From the NCBI GenBank assembly GCA_022842465.1, contig JALHPN010000032.1, forward strand, positions 1-53,543: a stretch of DNA of 53,543 nucleotides. Reading direction: 5' to 3'. Below, piece by piece: positions 42,142-50,161 of this stretch. This DNA is from Polyangiaceae bacterium (GTDB lineage Bacteria > Myxococcota_A > Polyangia > Polyangiales > Polyangiaceae). Every line of letters begins with the position of its first letter. The stretch's first letter is position 1. A program made the position numbers and the translations under genes. The notes beneath the pieces are model-generated. The model was not told where the DNA came from, searched no databases, and saw only the letters and a program-made list of their open reading frames with translations.

Positions 42142-42381
42142 TCAGCCCTCGTCGTCGTCGTCGCCGCCGTCGACCTCGTTCACGCTCGGGAGCTTCTTGA
42201 TCTCCAGGCGGGAGATCTTCCAAGCCCTCTGCACGACCCAGGAGAGGGACCGGTCGAGGCGGGCTGCCTCTTCCTTGATCTCCTGGAGCATCGACTCGGG
42301 GAAGTAGAGACTCTGCTTCCGCTTGTCGGTCTTCGAGCTCTCGGTGCGCAGGTTCGAAATCGAGTCCTTGTCGTTCGCCAA
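42142..42381 (-). CDS. Ribbon-helix-helix DNA-binding protein (TIGR04563-like)
   Basis: A 79-residue protein with one domain, residues 20-60: KRKQSLYFPESMLQEIKEEA and ARLDRSLSWVVQRAWKISRL. The beta strand SLYF and the two helices fit the MetJ/Arc ribbon-helix-helix fold, and the wording is close to a myxobacterial family I know as TIGR04563. The tail is very acidic (DGGDDDDEG). I chose the TTG at 42381 because the perfect Shine-Dalgarno AGGAGG sits six bases upstream (42388-42393), while the longer frame starting at 42471 has none. It is the first gene of the three-gene minus-strand operon and may regulate it. Confidence 0.75.
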   Translation of the reverse strand: MANDKDSISNLRTESSKTDKRKQSLYFPESMLQEIKEEAARLDRSLSWVVQRAWKISRLEIKKLPSVNEVDGGDDDDEG

Positions 42382-42578
42382 GGCAGGCCTCCTGGTAATG
42401 GGGCGCGTGTGAGGGTCGCGGCGCGCCTGAGACAGGGTATCAGCGGTGCGCGTCTCTGCTCCCACCATCATCCACGTCCATCGCGAATAGGTAAAGGCCT
42501 TTTCTGAAAGACCTCTTCCGAAGGCGAACCGCCCGCGGAACCGGGCCTTCTTTTGTGCCGGTTCGATATCGTGGACGC

Positions 42579-44006
42579 GTGTCAGGACTCCTCCGCAAGC
42601 TCACGCTCGTGTCCTCCGCCTTCGCGGCGGGCCTCGTCCTCGGGTCGGTCCGCGCCGAGGCGACGCCCGAGAGCCAGAACCCCTACCAGGCGGTCTCGCA
42701 GCTCGGGCGCGTGCTCGTCGCGATCGAGAACCACTACGTCGACCCCGTCGAGCGGAAGAAGGTGGTCGACGGCGCCATCAAGGGGATGGTCGAAGCGCTC
42801 GATCCGCACTCGTCGTACATGCCCCCGGACGAGTGGAAGCAGTTCCAGAGCGACACCGAAGGTCGCTTCGGTGGCGTCGGCCTCGAGGTCGACGGGCGAG
42901 GCGACCGTCTGATCGTCGTCGCGCCGATCGAAGGGTCCCCCGCCGCGCGCGCTGGCATCCGCAGCGGTGACGTGATCGTCGCCGTCGACGGCGAGGACGT
43001 GATCGGTCAGCCGCTGGAGAAGGTCGTGAAGCGCATGCGCGGCGCCGAGGGGTCGAAGGTGAAGGTCACCGTCAGCCGCGAGAGCGGGCGCGGGACCGCC
43101 CTCGCTGGGCAGCCGGACGCCGGGATCGCGCCGTCCCCGGACGCGGGCGCGGGCGAGCGGACGGGGCAGACGCTCACCTTCGAGCTCGTCCGCGAGGTCA
43201 TCAAGGTGTCGAGCGTGGCGTACAAGCTCCTCGACGGGAACGTCGTCTACCTGCGGCTGAAGCAGTTCCAGGAGCGTACGCACGACGACATGCTCGGGGC
43301 CGTCGCCAAGATGCGGGCCGACGCGAAGGGGGCGCCCTTCGCGGGCGTCGTCCTCGACGTCCGGTCGAACCCCGGCGGGCTCGTCGACGAGGCGACCGAA
43401 ATCGCCGACGAGTTCCTCCCGGGGGGCAGCATCTACTCGATGCGCCACCGCGGACGGATCATCGAGGATCTCAAGGCGACGAGCGGCGGCGCGCTCGTGG
43501 AGATCCCGGTGGTGGCCCTCGTCAACGAATGGAGCGCGAGCGCGAGCGAGCTGCTCGTCGGCGCGCTCCAGGACAACAAGCGTGCGACCGTCGTCGGGAC
43601 GAACAGCTTCGGGAAGGGGAGCGTGCAGTCCGTGCTGCCGCTCCCGAACGGTTCGGGCCTCAAGCTCACGACGGCGCGCTACTACACGCCGTCGGGGCAC
43701 GCCATCCAGGCCGACGGCATCCATCCCGACATCGTCGTCGAGACCACCACCCCCAAGCCCGAGACGGCGCGGATCACGCGCGAGCGAGATCTCCCCGGCC
43801 ACCTCCCGCCCGAGGGGCCGCAAGGTGGAAACACTCCGCGTGAGGTCGGGACGAAGATGGTCGTCGACGGCGGCGTCGAGACCGTGCTCACGGCGTCGTC
43901 GGCGCGCGACGTCCCGGCGGACCCGTCGAGCTCGAGCGACGCCGTCCTCCGCGTCGGCTACCAGCTCCTCCGGAAGCAGATCGCCGAGCGGAAGGGCGCT
44001 CGCTGA
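42579..44006 (+). CDS. Carboxyl-terminal processing protease (CtpA/Prc, S41)
   Basis: A 475-residue S41 peptidase, exported (signal-anchor MSGLLRKLTLVSSAFAAGLV). It has the expected order: an N-terminal helical part, a PDZ domain (GVGLEVDGRGDRLIVVAPIE, GDVIVAVDGEDV), and the protease core with VVLDVRSNPGGLVDEATEIA, the catalytic Ser in VNEWSASASELLVGALQDN (residues 319-323) and the Lys in GTNSFGKGSVQ (residue 346), about 25 residues later as in the Ser-Lys dyad. An insert of about 30 residues in the PDZ-core region is rich in Ala, Gly and Asp. It likely processes or degrades cell envelope proteins. GTG at 42579 is preferred; GTG at 42555 is possible. Confidence 0.9.
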   Translation: MSGLLRKLTLVSSAFAAGLVLGSVRAEATPESQNPYQAVSQLGRVLVAIENHYVDPVERKKVVDGAIKGMVEALDPHSSYMPPDEWKQFQSDTEGRFGGVGLEVDGRGDRLIVVAPIEGSPAARAGIRSGDVIVAVDGEDVIGQPLEKVVKRMRGAEGSKVKVTVSRESGRGTALAGQPDAGIAPSPDAGAGERTGQTLTFELVREVIKVSSVAYKLLDGNVVYLRLKQFQERTHDDMLGAVAKMRADAKGAPFAGVVLDVRSNPGGLVDEATEIADEFLPGGSIYSMRHRGRIIEDLKATSGGALVEIPVVALVNEWSASASELLVGALQDNKRATVVGTNSFGKGSVQSVLPLPNGSGLKLTTARYYTPSGHAIQADGIHPDIVVETTTPKPETARITRERDLPGHLPPEGPQGGNTPREVGTKMVVDGGVETVLTASSARDVPADPSSSSDAVLRVGYQLLRKQIAERKGAR

Positions 44007-44018
44007 GCCGCGCCGCGG

Positions 44019-44375
44019 TCAGTCCTCGTCGCGCAGGACGATGGCCGCGTGGACGAGCGGCATCAGCAGCACGAACGTGATCGCGACGAGCGCGAAGCTC
44101 GCCCATGTCCACTCTGCGGGCGCTCCGATCCGGACGAGCGACGCGAGCATGACGAGGATCCCGAGGAGCGCCGAGCCACGCGAAGGCGCCTTCCAGACGA
44201 GCGCGCTCGCCGTGATGGCGCCCGTGGAGCACGCGACCGCGAGGATGCTCTTCCACGTCCACGGCATCGGGTTGCGGTAGAACCACCCGACGAGCGCAAA
44301 CGCCGTCAGCGCGCTGAAGAACAGCAGCGCGAGAGAAGCGGCGAGCGCGGCGCGGCGTTGGGCCTGGTCTTCCAC
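44019..44375 (-). CDS. Small four-helix membrane protein
   Basis: A 118-residue membrane protein with about four hydrophobic segments (ASLALLFFSALTAFALVGW, SILAVACSTGAITASALVW, ALLGILVMLASLVRI, FALVAITFVLLMPLVHAAI). I do not recognise a family. A GTG at 44375 starts it; TAGTAT lies 20 bases before. It is convergent with ctpA by 12 bases. Confidence 0.6.
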   Translation of the reverse strand: MEDQAQRRAALAASLALLFFSALTAFALVGWFYRNPMPWTWKSILAVACSTGAITASALVWKAPSRGSALLGILVMLASLVRIGAPAEWTWASFALVAITFVLLMPLVHAAIVLRDED

Positions 44376-44433
44376 GCGAGGGGCACCCGGCGTCGATACT
44401 ACACGAGCGAGGCCAGCGAGGGGGGCCGCGGCA

Positions 44434-45177
44434 TCAACCGTGGATCCTGATGGCGTAGGTCAGCTTCGCGACGTTCTTGAGGACGTTCGGCACGCGCTTG
44501 AAGAGGTTGATCGACGGTGGACGCTTCTCCATGACGCGGACAGGGATTTCGCGGGTACGCACCCCTCCGCGGTCGGCCCGGATGACGAGCTCGCTCGCGA
44601 AGACGTCCTTGTCGACGAGGCACGACCGGACCACGTCCAGGAGGGCCAGGCGGCGGAAGGCCTTCAGGCCGTGCGTGTCCGTCCCGCGGAACCCGAGCAT
44701 GACCTTCAGCATGGTCGAGTAGGCCATGCTCGCGACGTGACGGATCGCGGGGCGATCGTCCTCGGCGCCGGCGAGGAGCTTCGAGCCGATCACGAGGTCT
44801 GCCTCGCCGGTCTCGAGGATCTCGACCGCGCGGCGGTGGAACTCGACGTCGCACAGGTCGATCTCGTCGCAGATCACGAGCTCGCCGCGGGAGAGGAGGA
44901 TCCCTTGCTTCAGGGCCTTGCCGTAGTTCGGCTCGCCCATGCTGATGATCTTCACCTGCCCGCCGCTCTCGACGCCGTACTTGTTCGCGAGCTCCTGCCC
45001 GATCTCGACCGTACGATCCTTCGAGCCGTTCTCGGCGAGGATGACCTCGTACGTCCAGCCGAGCGGCGAGAGGCGCTCACGGAGGTCCACGACCGCAGCG
45101 TGGAGGATCGCCTCCTCGTTGTAGACGGGGATGACGATCGAGATGCGCGGAGCGTCGCTGTTCGACGTCGAGGCCAT
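44434..45177 (-). CDS. Family 2 glycosyltransferase (dolichol-phosphate sugar synthase-like)
   Basis: A 247-residue cytoplasmic GT2 enzyme that would move a sugar from a nucleotide donor to a lipid phosphate or polysaccharide acceptor. Motifs: SIVIPVYNEEAILHAAVVDL near the N-terminus, LAENGSKDRTVEIGQ, and the acidic metal site VICDEIDLCD (residues 101-110) in place of the usual DADLQ. No membrane segment is visible at the C-terminus, unlike bacterial Gtr enzymes. The start ATG at 45177 is followed by the short tail MASTSNSD before the first strand. It stands 100 bases from the divergent lipoprotein gene at 45278. Confidence 0.82.
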   Translation of the reverse strand: MASTSNSDAPRISIVIPVYNEEAILHAAVVDLRERLSPLGWTYEVILAENGSKDRTVEIGQELANKYGVESGGQVKIISMGEPNYGKALKQGILLSRGELVICDEIDLCDVEFHRRAVEILETGEADLVIGSKLLAGAEDDRPAIRHVASMAYSTMLKVMLGFRGTDTHGLKAFRRLALLDVVRSCLVDKDVFASELVIRADRGGVRTREIPVRVMEKRPPSINLFKRVPNVLKNVAKLTYAIRIHG

Positions 45178-45277
45178 GGCAGGAGAGGCGCGACTCTTAG
45201 TACGGTCCGGGCGTCCGAGCCAAGCGGAAGCGGGGGCTCGCGAGCCGGGAGGGAGCGTAGTAGGGTCCCGAGCTGCC

Positions 45278-46372
45278 ATGTTCCAGACCCGGAGTAGGTG
45301 GTTCTCGCGGATGACGACGGCCTCGGTGCTCACTGCGCTCGCCCTGGGCGGGGGCGCCGCCTGCAACAAGGATCCGGCCCCGAAGCCGGCTCTCGATGCG
45401 CCGAAGAAGGTGAGCGAGGTCACGGGCGACGTCCCGGGCTTCAACGATTTCCTCCCCCCGAGCGGCGGGGCGGCGCCGTTGGCGGTCCGGACGGACGGCG
45501 GTGCACCCGCGGTCCCCGGGGCGCCGACGGCGACGAGCGCCACGGTTCGCATCGTCGAGCCGGGCGCCGAGCCGCGCGCCGTCCGGCGGTACGCGTTCGT
45601 CGCGAACAAGGCGGAGCGCCGCACGCTGACGATCCGGCAGACGGTGCAGCAGGAGCAGCAGAAGCAGGAGCAGCCTGGCCTCGCGATGACCGTCGACTTC
45701 GTCGCCAAGGACGTGAAGCCGACGGGCGCGAAGTTCGAGATGAAGGTCGTGAAGGTCGACCTCGCCGACAAGGAGAAGCTTCCGGCGCAGATGCAGGCGC
45801 AGGCCGCCCAGGAGCTCGGGATGTTCGCGGGCCTCACGGCGCTCTTCGACGTCTCGTCGCGCGGCGAGGTCGGCGAGGTGACGATGAGCGGCGACAAGAA
45901 GATGGCCAAGGAGGGAGCCGCCGAGCTCCTCGACGCCTTCCAGCAGTTCGTCGAGCTCATCCTCGCGCCGCTCCCCGAGGAGCCGATCGGCGTCGGCGCC
46001 AAGTGGGAGCTCGCGGACGAGCAAGAGGACCGCGGCGGCGGCGGGGCGGCCGTCAAGGTCACGAGCAAGCGCGTCCTCGAGCTGAAGGATCTCGCGGACG
46101 GCGGCGGCACCATCCTCTCGACGATCGAGAAGAAGGTCCCCAAGCGGAGCGCCGGCGAGCAGCGCGGGATCTCGATGACCGTCCAGCTCGACGCGTCGGG
46201 CTCGTACACCTACGCGTTCAAGTTCGACCGCATCGCGCCGAAGGTCTCCGGCGAGCAGACGTCGATCATCACGCGCGAGCTCACGAACCCCGAGAACCCG
46301 AAGCAGTCGAAGAAGGTCGTGCAGGAGGCGAAGGTCCGGCACGTGCTCGAGGTGCCGGCGGCCGGCAAGTGA
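45278..46372 (+). CDS. Lipoprotein of unknown function
   Basis: A 364-residue predicted lipoprotein. The signal region ends with the lipobox AAC in GGGAACNKDP, after the hydrophobic stretch ASVLTALALGG. The mature part has a Gly/Pro/Ala-rich linker (residues 40-85) and a long ordered domain with beta pattern (VRRYAFVANKAERRTLTIRQ, VTSKRVLELKDLADGGGTIL, SGSYTYAFKFDRIAPKVSG). I do not recognise a known family. ATG at 45278 has TAGGGT eleven bases upstream; an ATG at 45311 would also keep the signal. It is 116 bases from ssb. Confidence 0.6.
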   Translation: MFQTRSRWFSRMTTASVLTALALGGGAACNKDPAPKPALDAPKKVSEVTGDVPGFNDFLPPSGGAAPLAVRTDGGAPAVPGAPTATSATVRIVEPGAEPRAVRRYAFVANKAERRTLTIRQTVQQEQQKQEQPGLAMTVDFVAKDVKPTGAKFEMKVVKVDLADKEKLPAQMQAQAAQELGMFAGLTALFDVSSRGEVGEVTMSGDKKMAKEGAAELLDAFQQFVELILAPLPEEPIGVGAKWELADEQEDRGGGGAAVKVTSKRVLELKDLADGGGTILSTIEKKVPKRSAGEQRGISMTVQLDASGSYTYAFKFDRIAPKVSGEQTSIITRELTNPENPKQSKKVVQEAKVRHVLEVPAAGK

Positions 46373-46431
46373 CGAACAGCGCGGCGCCGGGGGGGGGGCG
46401 CGCTTAGACACGGGTGCGAGGCCCGCGCCCG

Positions 46432-46437
46432 TTGACA
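46432..46437 (+). promoter_or_regulatory. Possible -35 element for ssb
   Basis: A perfect TTGACA lies 51 bases before the ssb ATG. No good -10 hexamer is found 17 bases downstream; the nearest candidate, TAATGC, is 21 bases away. Confidence 0.25.
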
Positions 46438-46488
46438 GCGGGATGCCGCAGCGCGAGGTAATGCGCGATCGAGCGAAGGAGCGAAGCG

Positions 46489-47040
46489 ATGGCGGAAGGC
46501 TTGAACAAGGTGATGTTGCTCGGAAACCTCGGCGCGGACCCCGAGCTGCGGGTCACGCCCGGCGGGCAGGCCGTGCTGAAGCTCCGGCTCGCGACGACCG
46601 AGACGTATCTCGATCGCAACCAGACGCGTCAGGAGCGGACCGAGTGGCACCAGGTCACGCTGTGGGGCAAGCGTGGGGAAGCACTCGCGAAGTTCCTCAC
46701 GAAGGGTGAGCGCATCTTCGTCGAAGGGTCGCTTCGCACGTCGAGCTACGAGAAGGACGGCGAGAAGCGGTACCGCACCGAGGTGGTCGCCTCGAACGTG
46801 ATCCTCGGCGGGCGCGGCAAGGGCGGGAGCGCGGAGATGGGCGGGGGCGACGAGATGGGAGGCGGCCGCGGAGGCGGTGGCTACGAGCGCCGCGGCGGCA
46901 GCGGTGGCGGCGGCGGTGGATACGGCGGCAGCGGCGGTGGCGGTGGCGGTGGGCGCGCACCGAGCGCGCCGGCTCCGGCTCCGGCGCCTGCCGACGACTT
47001 CAACGACTACCCGGCCGGCGACGACGAAATTCCGTTCTGA
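46489..47040 (+). CDS. ssb: Single-stranded DNA-binding protein
   Basis: A 183-residue SSB that protects single-stranded DNA and recruits repair and replication proteins. The OB fold is clear: LNKVMLLGNLGADPELRVTP, KLRLATTETYLD, EWHQVTLWGKRGEALAKFLT, GERIFVEGSLRTSSYEKDGE and TEVVASNVILGG. A Gly-rich linker (GGGRGGGGYERRGG-like, about residues 115-155) and the conserved acidic tip DDFNDYPAGDDEIPF follow, the tip being the partner-binding tail. The ATG has AAGGAG nine bases before it. Length and layout are normal for the family. Confidence 0.97.
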   Translation: MAEGLNKVMLLGNLGADPELRVTPGGQAVLKLRLATTETYLDRNQTRQERTEWHQVTLWGKRGEALAKFLTKGERIFVEGSLRTSSYEKDGEKRYRTEVVASNVILGGRGKGGSAEMGGGDEMGGGRGGGGYERRGGSGGGGGGYGGSGGGGGGGRAPSAPAPAPAPADDFNDYPAGDDEIPF

Positions 47041-47116
47041 CGGGGCAACCCGTCGACGGGGCACCTTGTGACGGGGCAACCCCCGCGCCGGCGCTGCGCG
47101 CCGTCACGGGGGTTGC
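47039..47116 (+). repeat. Hairpin cluster at the ssb stop codon
   Basis: GACGGG-GCAA-CCCGTC at 47039-47054 forms a perfect 6-base stem with a GNRA loop starting inside the ssb stop codon. A second nested structure pairs GCAACCCCCG (47076-47085) with CGGGGGTTGC (47107-47116) around GGCGC-TGC-GCGCC (47090-47102). No T tract follows, so these are GC-rich hairpins rather than classic terminators, but they could still end or stabilise the ssb mRNA. Confidence 0.55.
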
Positions 47117-47499
47117 GGCGTCAACATCCTTCCTCGTGGGGAGCTTCGACGCCTCGTCGACGTGGATGCCGACCCGTCCTCGGCCCCGAGCCTCCGCTCC
47201 GGCCCCGGCCTCGACCCTGCACCCGACCACCCCGATCCGACCCGCGCGATCGCGGCGCTACGCACGGTTGCGCTCTGGCGGCATCGCGCCCCTCGGGCAC
47301 GGGCACGGGCACGGCAGAGAGAGGGGAGGCGGGTGGATTCAGGGACACACCCCGGCGGGTCGCGTGACGGCGGAGCTTTGCCAGGTCGAGCCCTCGGGGA
47401 TGGGCTTGCGTGGCGCGTGGGGGCCGGCTAAGAACGGCGACCCTCCTATCGGTCAGGCCCCACTCTCGGGGTCCCGGGTCGGAGCGGACCGAGGCTGTC
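47117..47499. other. Intergenic region between ssb and rpmE
   Basis: About 380 bases with no convincing gene. It holds a 30-base repeat (47199-47228) also found at 18876-18905. Weak similarity to the earlier site seems to extend further downstream. The rest is GC-rich sequence without visible promoter boxes, and the rpmE leader must lie at its right end. Confidence 0.5.
47199..47228. repeat. 30-base dispersed repeat, copy 2
   Basis: Matches 18876-18905 at 28 of 30 bases. It is intergenic here as well. Confidence 0.6.
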
Positions 47500-47775
47500 A
47501 TGAAAGAAGGCATTCACCCCGACTACCCGCCGAGCGCCGTCAACTGCGCGTGCGGGGCCACGTTCACGACGCGTTCGACCAAGGGCGACATGCAGGTCGA
47601 CGTCTGCTCGAAGTGCCACCCCTTCTACACGGGGACGCAGAAGCTCATCGACGCCGCAGGGCGCGTCGACCGCTTCCGCAAGCGCTACGAGAACCAGGCG
47701 AAGCCCGCCGCCAAGGCCGCGCCGGCCGCCGCAGCTCAGCCGGTCGCGCCGGCCGCCGCCGAGACGACCGAGTAG
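47500..47775 (+). CDS. rpmE: 50S ribosomal protein L31
   Basis: A 91-residue L31 with the zinc-binding cysteines of the zinc-containing form: Cys16 and Cys18 in VNCACGATF and Cys36 and Cys39 in [11 protein letters not shown]. The family motifs MKEGIHPDY and [20 protein letters not shown] are intact. The last 25 residues are Ala/Pro-rich ([19 protein letters not shown]), an extension common in high-GC bacteria. The ATG at 47500 begins the family core. The order rpmE, DUF1385, prfA is conserved in many bacteria, which supports both neighbours. Confidence 0.95.
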   Translation: MKEGIHPDYPPSAVNCACGATFTTRSTKGDMQVDVCSKCHPFYTGTQKLIDAAGRVDRFRKRYENQAKPAAKAAPAAAAQPVAPAAAETTE

Positions 47776-47810
47776 CCGAGACGCGCGGTCGCGCGTAGAT
47801 CATCCAGAGC

Positions 47811-49016
47811 ATGTCCGATCCGTACCGCGAGGCCGTCTCGGCCGAGGCACCGAAACGTCCCTACATCGGCGGCCAGGCCGTCCTGGAGGGCGTCATGATG
47901 CGCTCGCCGACGTCCTTCGCGGTCGTCGTACGGCGTCGGGACGGATCGCTCCACGTGCGCGAGCGCAGCATGCCGGATGCCCGCTCGGGCTTCGCCAGGC
48001 TGCCGCTCGTGCGTGGCGTGGCGTCTCTCGTCGAGAGCCTCAAGCTCGGCGGTGAGGCGCTCCGCTTCTCCGGGGACCTCATGGAGCGCGATCTCGAGCT
48101 CGAGGAGGCGGAGGAGAAGGCGAAGGCGCAGAAGGCGAAGGCCGCCGCGAAGGTCTCGTCCATGCTCGGCGCTCTCGCGGGGCTCGTGCGCGCGATCGGC
48201 TACACGCTCTTCCTGCTCACCGCCGCCGACGGCGACGCCGGGGATGCGCCGACGCCGGCCGCCGACGCCGAGAAGAAGCAGGGCGGCAAGGCGAGCATGT
48301 GGATCATGGGCGCCGTGATGGTCGTGTTCCTCGTCGCGCTCCCTCAGCTCGCGGCCACCGAGGCGAACCAGCGCTTCCGGCTGGGGCTCGACGTGCAAGG
48401 GCCTTCCTTCCAGGCGATGACCGGCGCCTTCAAGCTGCTCATCGTCGTCGGCTACATGCTCGCGATCCGGCGGATGGAGGCCATCCGACGCGTGTTCCAG
48501 TACCACGGCGCCGAGCACAAGACGATCAGCACCTACGAGGCGAACGAGGAGCTCACCGTCGCGAACGCGCGCGCGAAGACCACCTTGCACCCGCGCTGCG
48601 GGACGACGTTCCTCATCATGATCGTCATGGTCTCGGTCCTCGTCTTCACGGCCATCGGGGGGTTCCTCCCGCGGATCGAGACCGGCAATGCGCGGCTCGA
48701 CAGCGCGGTCTTCTTCCTCGAAAAGCTCCCGTTCTTGCCCCTCATCACGGCCTTCACGTTCGAGCTCCAGCGCTTCGTCGCGCGGTTCTGTACGACGGGC
48801 CCGCTCCGCGTCCTGCTCTGGCCCGGCTTCCTCTGCCAGAAGATCACGACGATCGAGCCGGACGACGATCAGCTGGAGGTCGCCCTCGCGTCCCTTCGGG
48901 TCACCCTCTTTCGCGAAGAGGGCATCGAGCGCGGCGAGGGCGGCGAGAAGGCCGATGTCCGGTATGCGTCCTTCGACGCGATCATGAAGTCGCCGAACCT
49001 GAGGCGCGCCGCCTGA
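47811..49016 (+). CDS. DUF1385 membrane protein
   Basis: A 401-residue protein of the DUF1385 family, usually next to prfA. Signatures are PYIGGQAVLEGVMMRSP near the start and FQYHGAEHKTISTYEANEEL with TTLHPRCGTTFLIMIVMVSV in the middle. At least four membrane segments are visible (WIMGAVMVVFLVALPQLA and LLIVVGYMLA among them), and the tail ends with DVRYASFDAIMKSPNLRR. A helical Lys/Glu/Ala-rich insert lies at about residues 95-125. The His, Glu and Cys of the middle motif may bind metal. Function is not settled. ATG at 47811, with TAGATC nine bases upstream. Confidence 0.85.
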   Translation: MSDPYREAVSAEAPKRPYIGGQAVLEGVMMRSPTSFAVVVRRRDGSLHVRERSMPDARSGFARLPLVRGVASLVESLKLGGEALRFSGDLMERDLELEEAEEKAKAQKAKAAAKVSSMLGALAGLVRAIGYTLFLLTAADGDAGDAPTPAADAEKKQGGKASMWIMGAVMVVFLVALPQLAATEANQRFRLGLDVQGPSFQAMTGAFKLLIVVGYMLAIRRMEAIRRVFQYHGAEHKTISTYEANEELTVANARAKTTLHPRCGTTFLIMIVMVSVLVFTAIGGFLPRIETGNARLDSAVFFLEKLPFLPLITAFTFELQRFVARFCTTGPLRVLLWPGFLCQKITTIEPDDDQLEVALASLRVTLFREEGIERGEGGEKADVRYASFDAIMKSPNLRRAA

Positions 49017-49054
49017 CGCGAGAGCGCCCCTCGTGGCGCGTCGTCGCCGCGTGG

Positions 49055-49060
49055 TAGGCT
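49055..49060 (+). promoter_or_regulatory. Putative -10 element TAGGCT for a leaderless prfA mRNA
   Basis: TAGGCT ends six bases before the GTG of prfA. There is no Shine-Dalgarno in the spacer TCCTCC. Confidence 0.4.
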
Positions 49061-49066
49061 TCCTCC

Positions 49067-50161
49067 GTGCTTCCCGTCGACAAGCTCGACCAGCTCACGC
49101 GGCGCTACGCCGAGCTCGAAGAGCTCATGTGTCGACCCGACGTGCTCGGAGATCGGAACCAGCTCTCGCGCCTGACGAAGGAGCGGAGCGACATCGAGCC
49201 GATCGTGAGCGCGTTCGCCAAGTACCGTGCGCTCGAGAGGAAGCTCCGCGAGGACGAGGAGGCGCTCGCTGACCCCGACCTCCGGGAGCTGGCCGAGCTC
49301 GAGATCCCGGAGCTCGCGGCCGAGAAGGGGTCGCTCGAGAAGGACATCCAGGTCCTCCTCCTCCCGCCCGATCCGAACGAGCGCAAGAACGTCATCCTCG
49401 AGATCCGAGGGGGCGAGGGCGGGGAGGAGGCGAGCCTCTTCGCGGCCGATCTGTTTCGCATGTACGCCCGTTACGCCGAGACGAAAGGGTGGACGATCGA
49501 GGTGCTCTCCCTGAGCGAGAGCGCCTCCGGCGGCTACAAGGAGTGCATCGCGCTCGTCACCGGCAAGGACGTCTACTCCCAGCTGCGCTTCGAAGGCGGC
49601 GTCCACCGCGTGCAGCGCGTGCCCGCCACCGAGACGCAAGGGCGCATCCACACCTCGACGGCGACGGTGGCCGTCATGCCGGAGGCCGACGACGTCGAGG
49701 TCCACGTCGACGACAAGGATCTCGAGTTCTCGATCGCGGCGAGCGGCGGCCCCGGCGGCCAGGGCGTCAACACCACGAACAGCGCCGTTCAGATCCTGCA
49801 CAAGCCGAGCGGGATCATCGTGAAGTGCCAGGACGAGCGCTCGCAGCTCAAGAACAAGGCGAAGGCGCTGAAGGTCCTGAAGAGCCGCCTGCTCGACATC
49901 GAGCGCGAAAAGCAGGAAGCGCAGCTCTCGGCCGAGCGCCGCGGGATGGTCGGCACCGGCGAGCGCAGCCAGAAGATCCGGACGTACAACTACCCGCAGA
50001 ACCGCGTCAGCGACCATCGCATCAAGCTCACGATCAACAAGCTCGATCGCATCATCGAGGGCGACATCGAGGAGATCGTGACGGCGCTCCGGACCCACCG
50101 ACAAGCGGCGCTCCTCGGGGAGGCGGGGGTCACGACGACCGGAGACGAGGACGACGGATGA
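49067..50161 (+). CDS. prfA: Peptide chain release factor 1
   Basis: A 364-residue RF1, which ends translation at UAA and UAG. The codon-recognition motif PAT is at residues 186-188 in HRVQRVPATETQGRIHTSTA, and the peptidyl-hydrolysis motif GGQ is at 230-232 in ASGGPGGQGVNTTNSAVQI. The C-terminal motif RIKLTINKLDRII is normal. Start is the GTG at 49067; no upstream start is in frame without adding unlike sequence. It is 50 bases after the DUF1385 gene and its TGA overlaps the ATG of the next gene (ATGA). Confidence 0.97.
   Translation: MLPVDKLDQLTRRYAELEELMCRPDVLGDRNQLSRLTKERSDIEPIVSAFAKYRALERKLREDEEALADPDLRELAELEIPELAAEKGSLEKDIQVLLLPPDPNERKNVILEIRGGEGGEEASLFAADLFRMYARYAETKGWTIEVLSLSESASGGYKECIALVTGKDVYSQLRFEGGVHRVQRVPATETQGRIHTSTATVAVMPEADDVEVHVDDKDLEFSIAASGGPGGQGVNTTNSAVQILHKPSGIIVKCQDERSQLKNKAKALKVLKSRLLDIEREKQEAQLSAERRGMVGTGERSQKIRTYNYPQNRVSDHRIKLTINKLDRIIEGDIEEIVTALRTHRQAALLGEAGVTTTGDEDDG

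Noticed and set aside
42350..42370. GGTTCGAAATCG resembling a tRNA T loop
   Set aside because: It lies inside the ribbon-helix-helix gene and no flanking stems complete a tRNA.
46389..46398. Run of ten G residues between a lipoprotein gene and ssb, possible phase-variable tract
   Set aside because: It lies outside coding sequence and away from any clear promoter spacing, so no switching mechanism can be inferred. A sequencing error is also possible.
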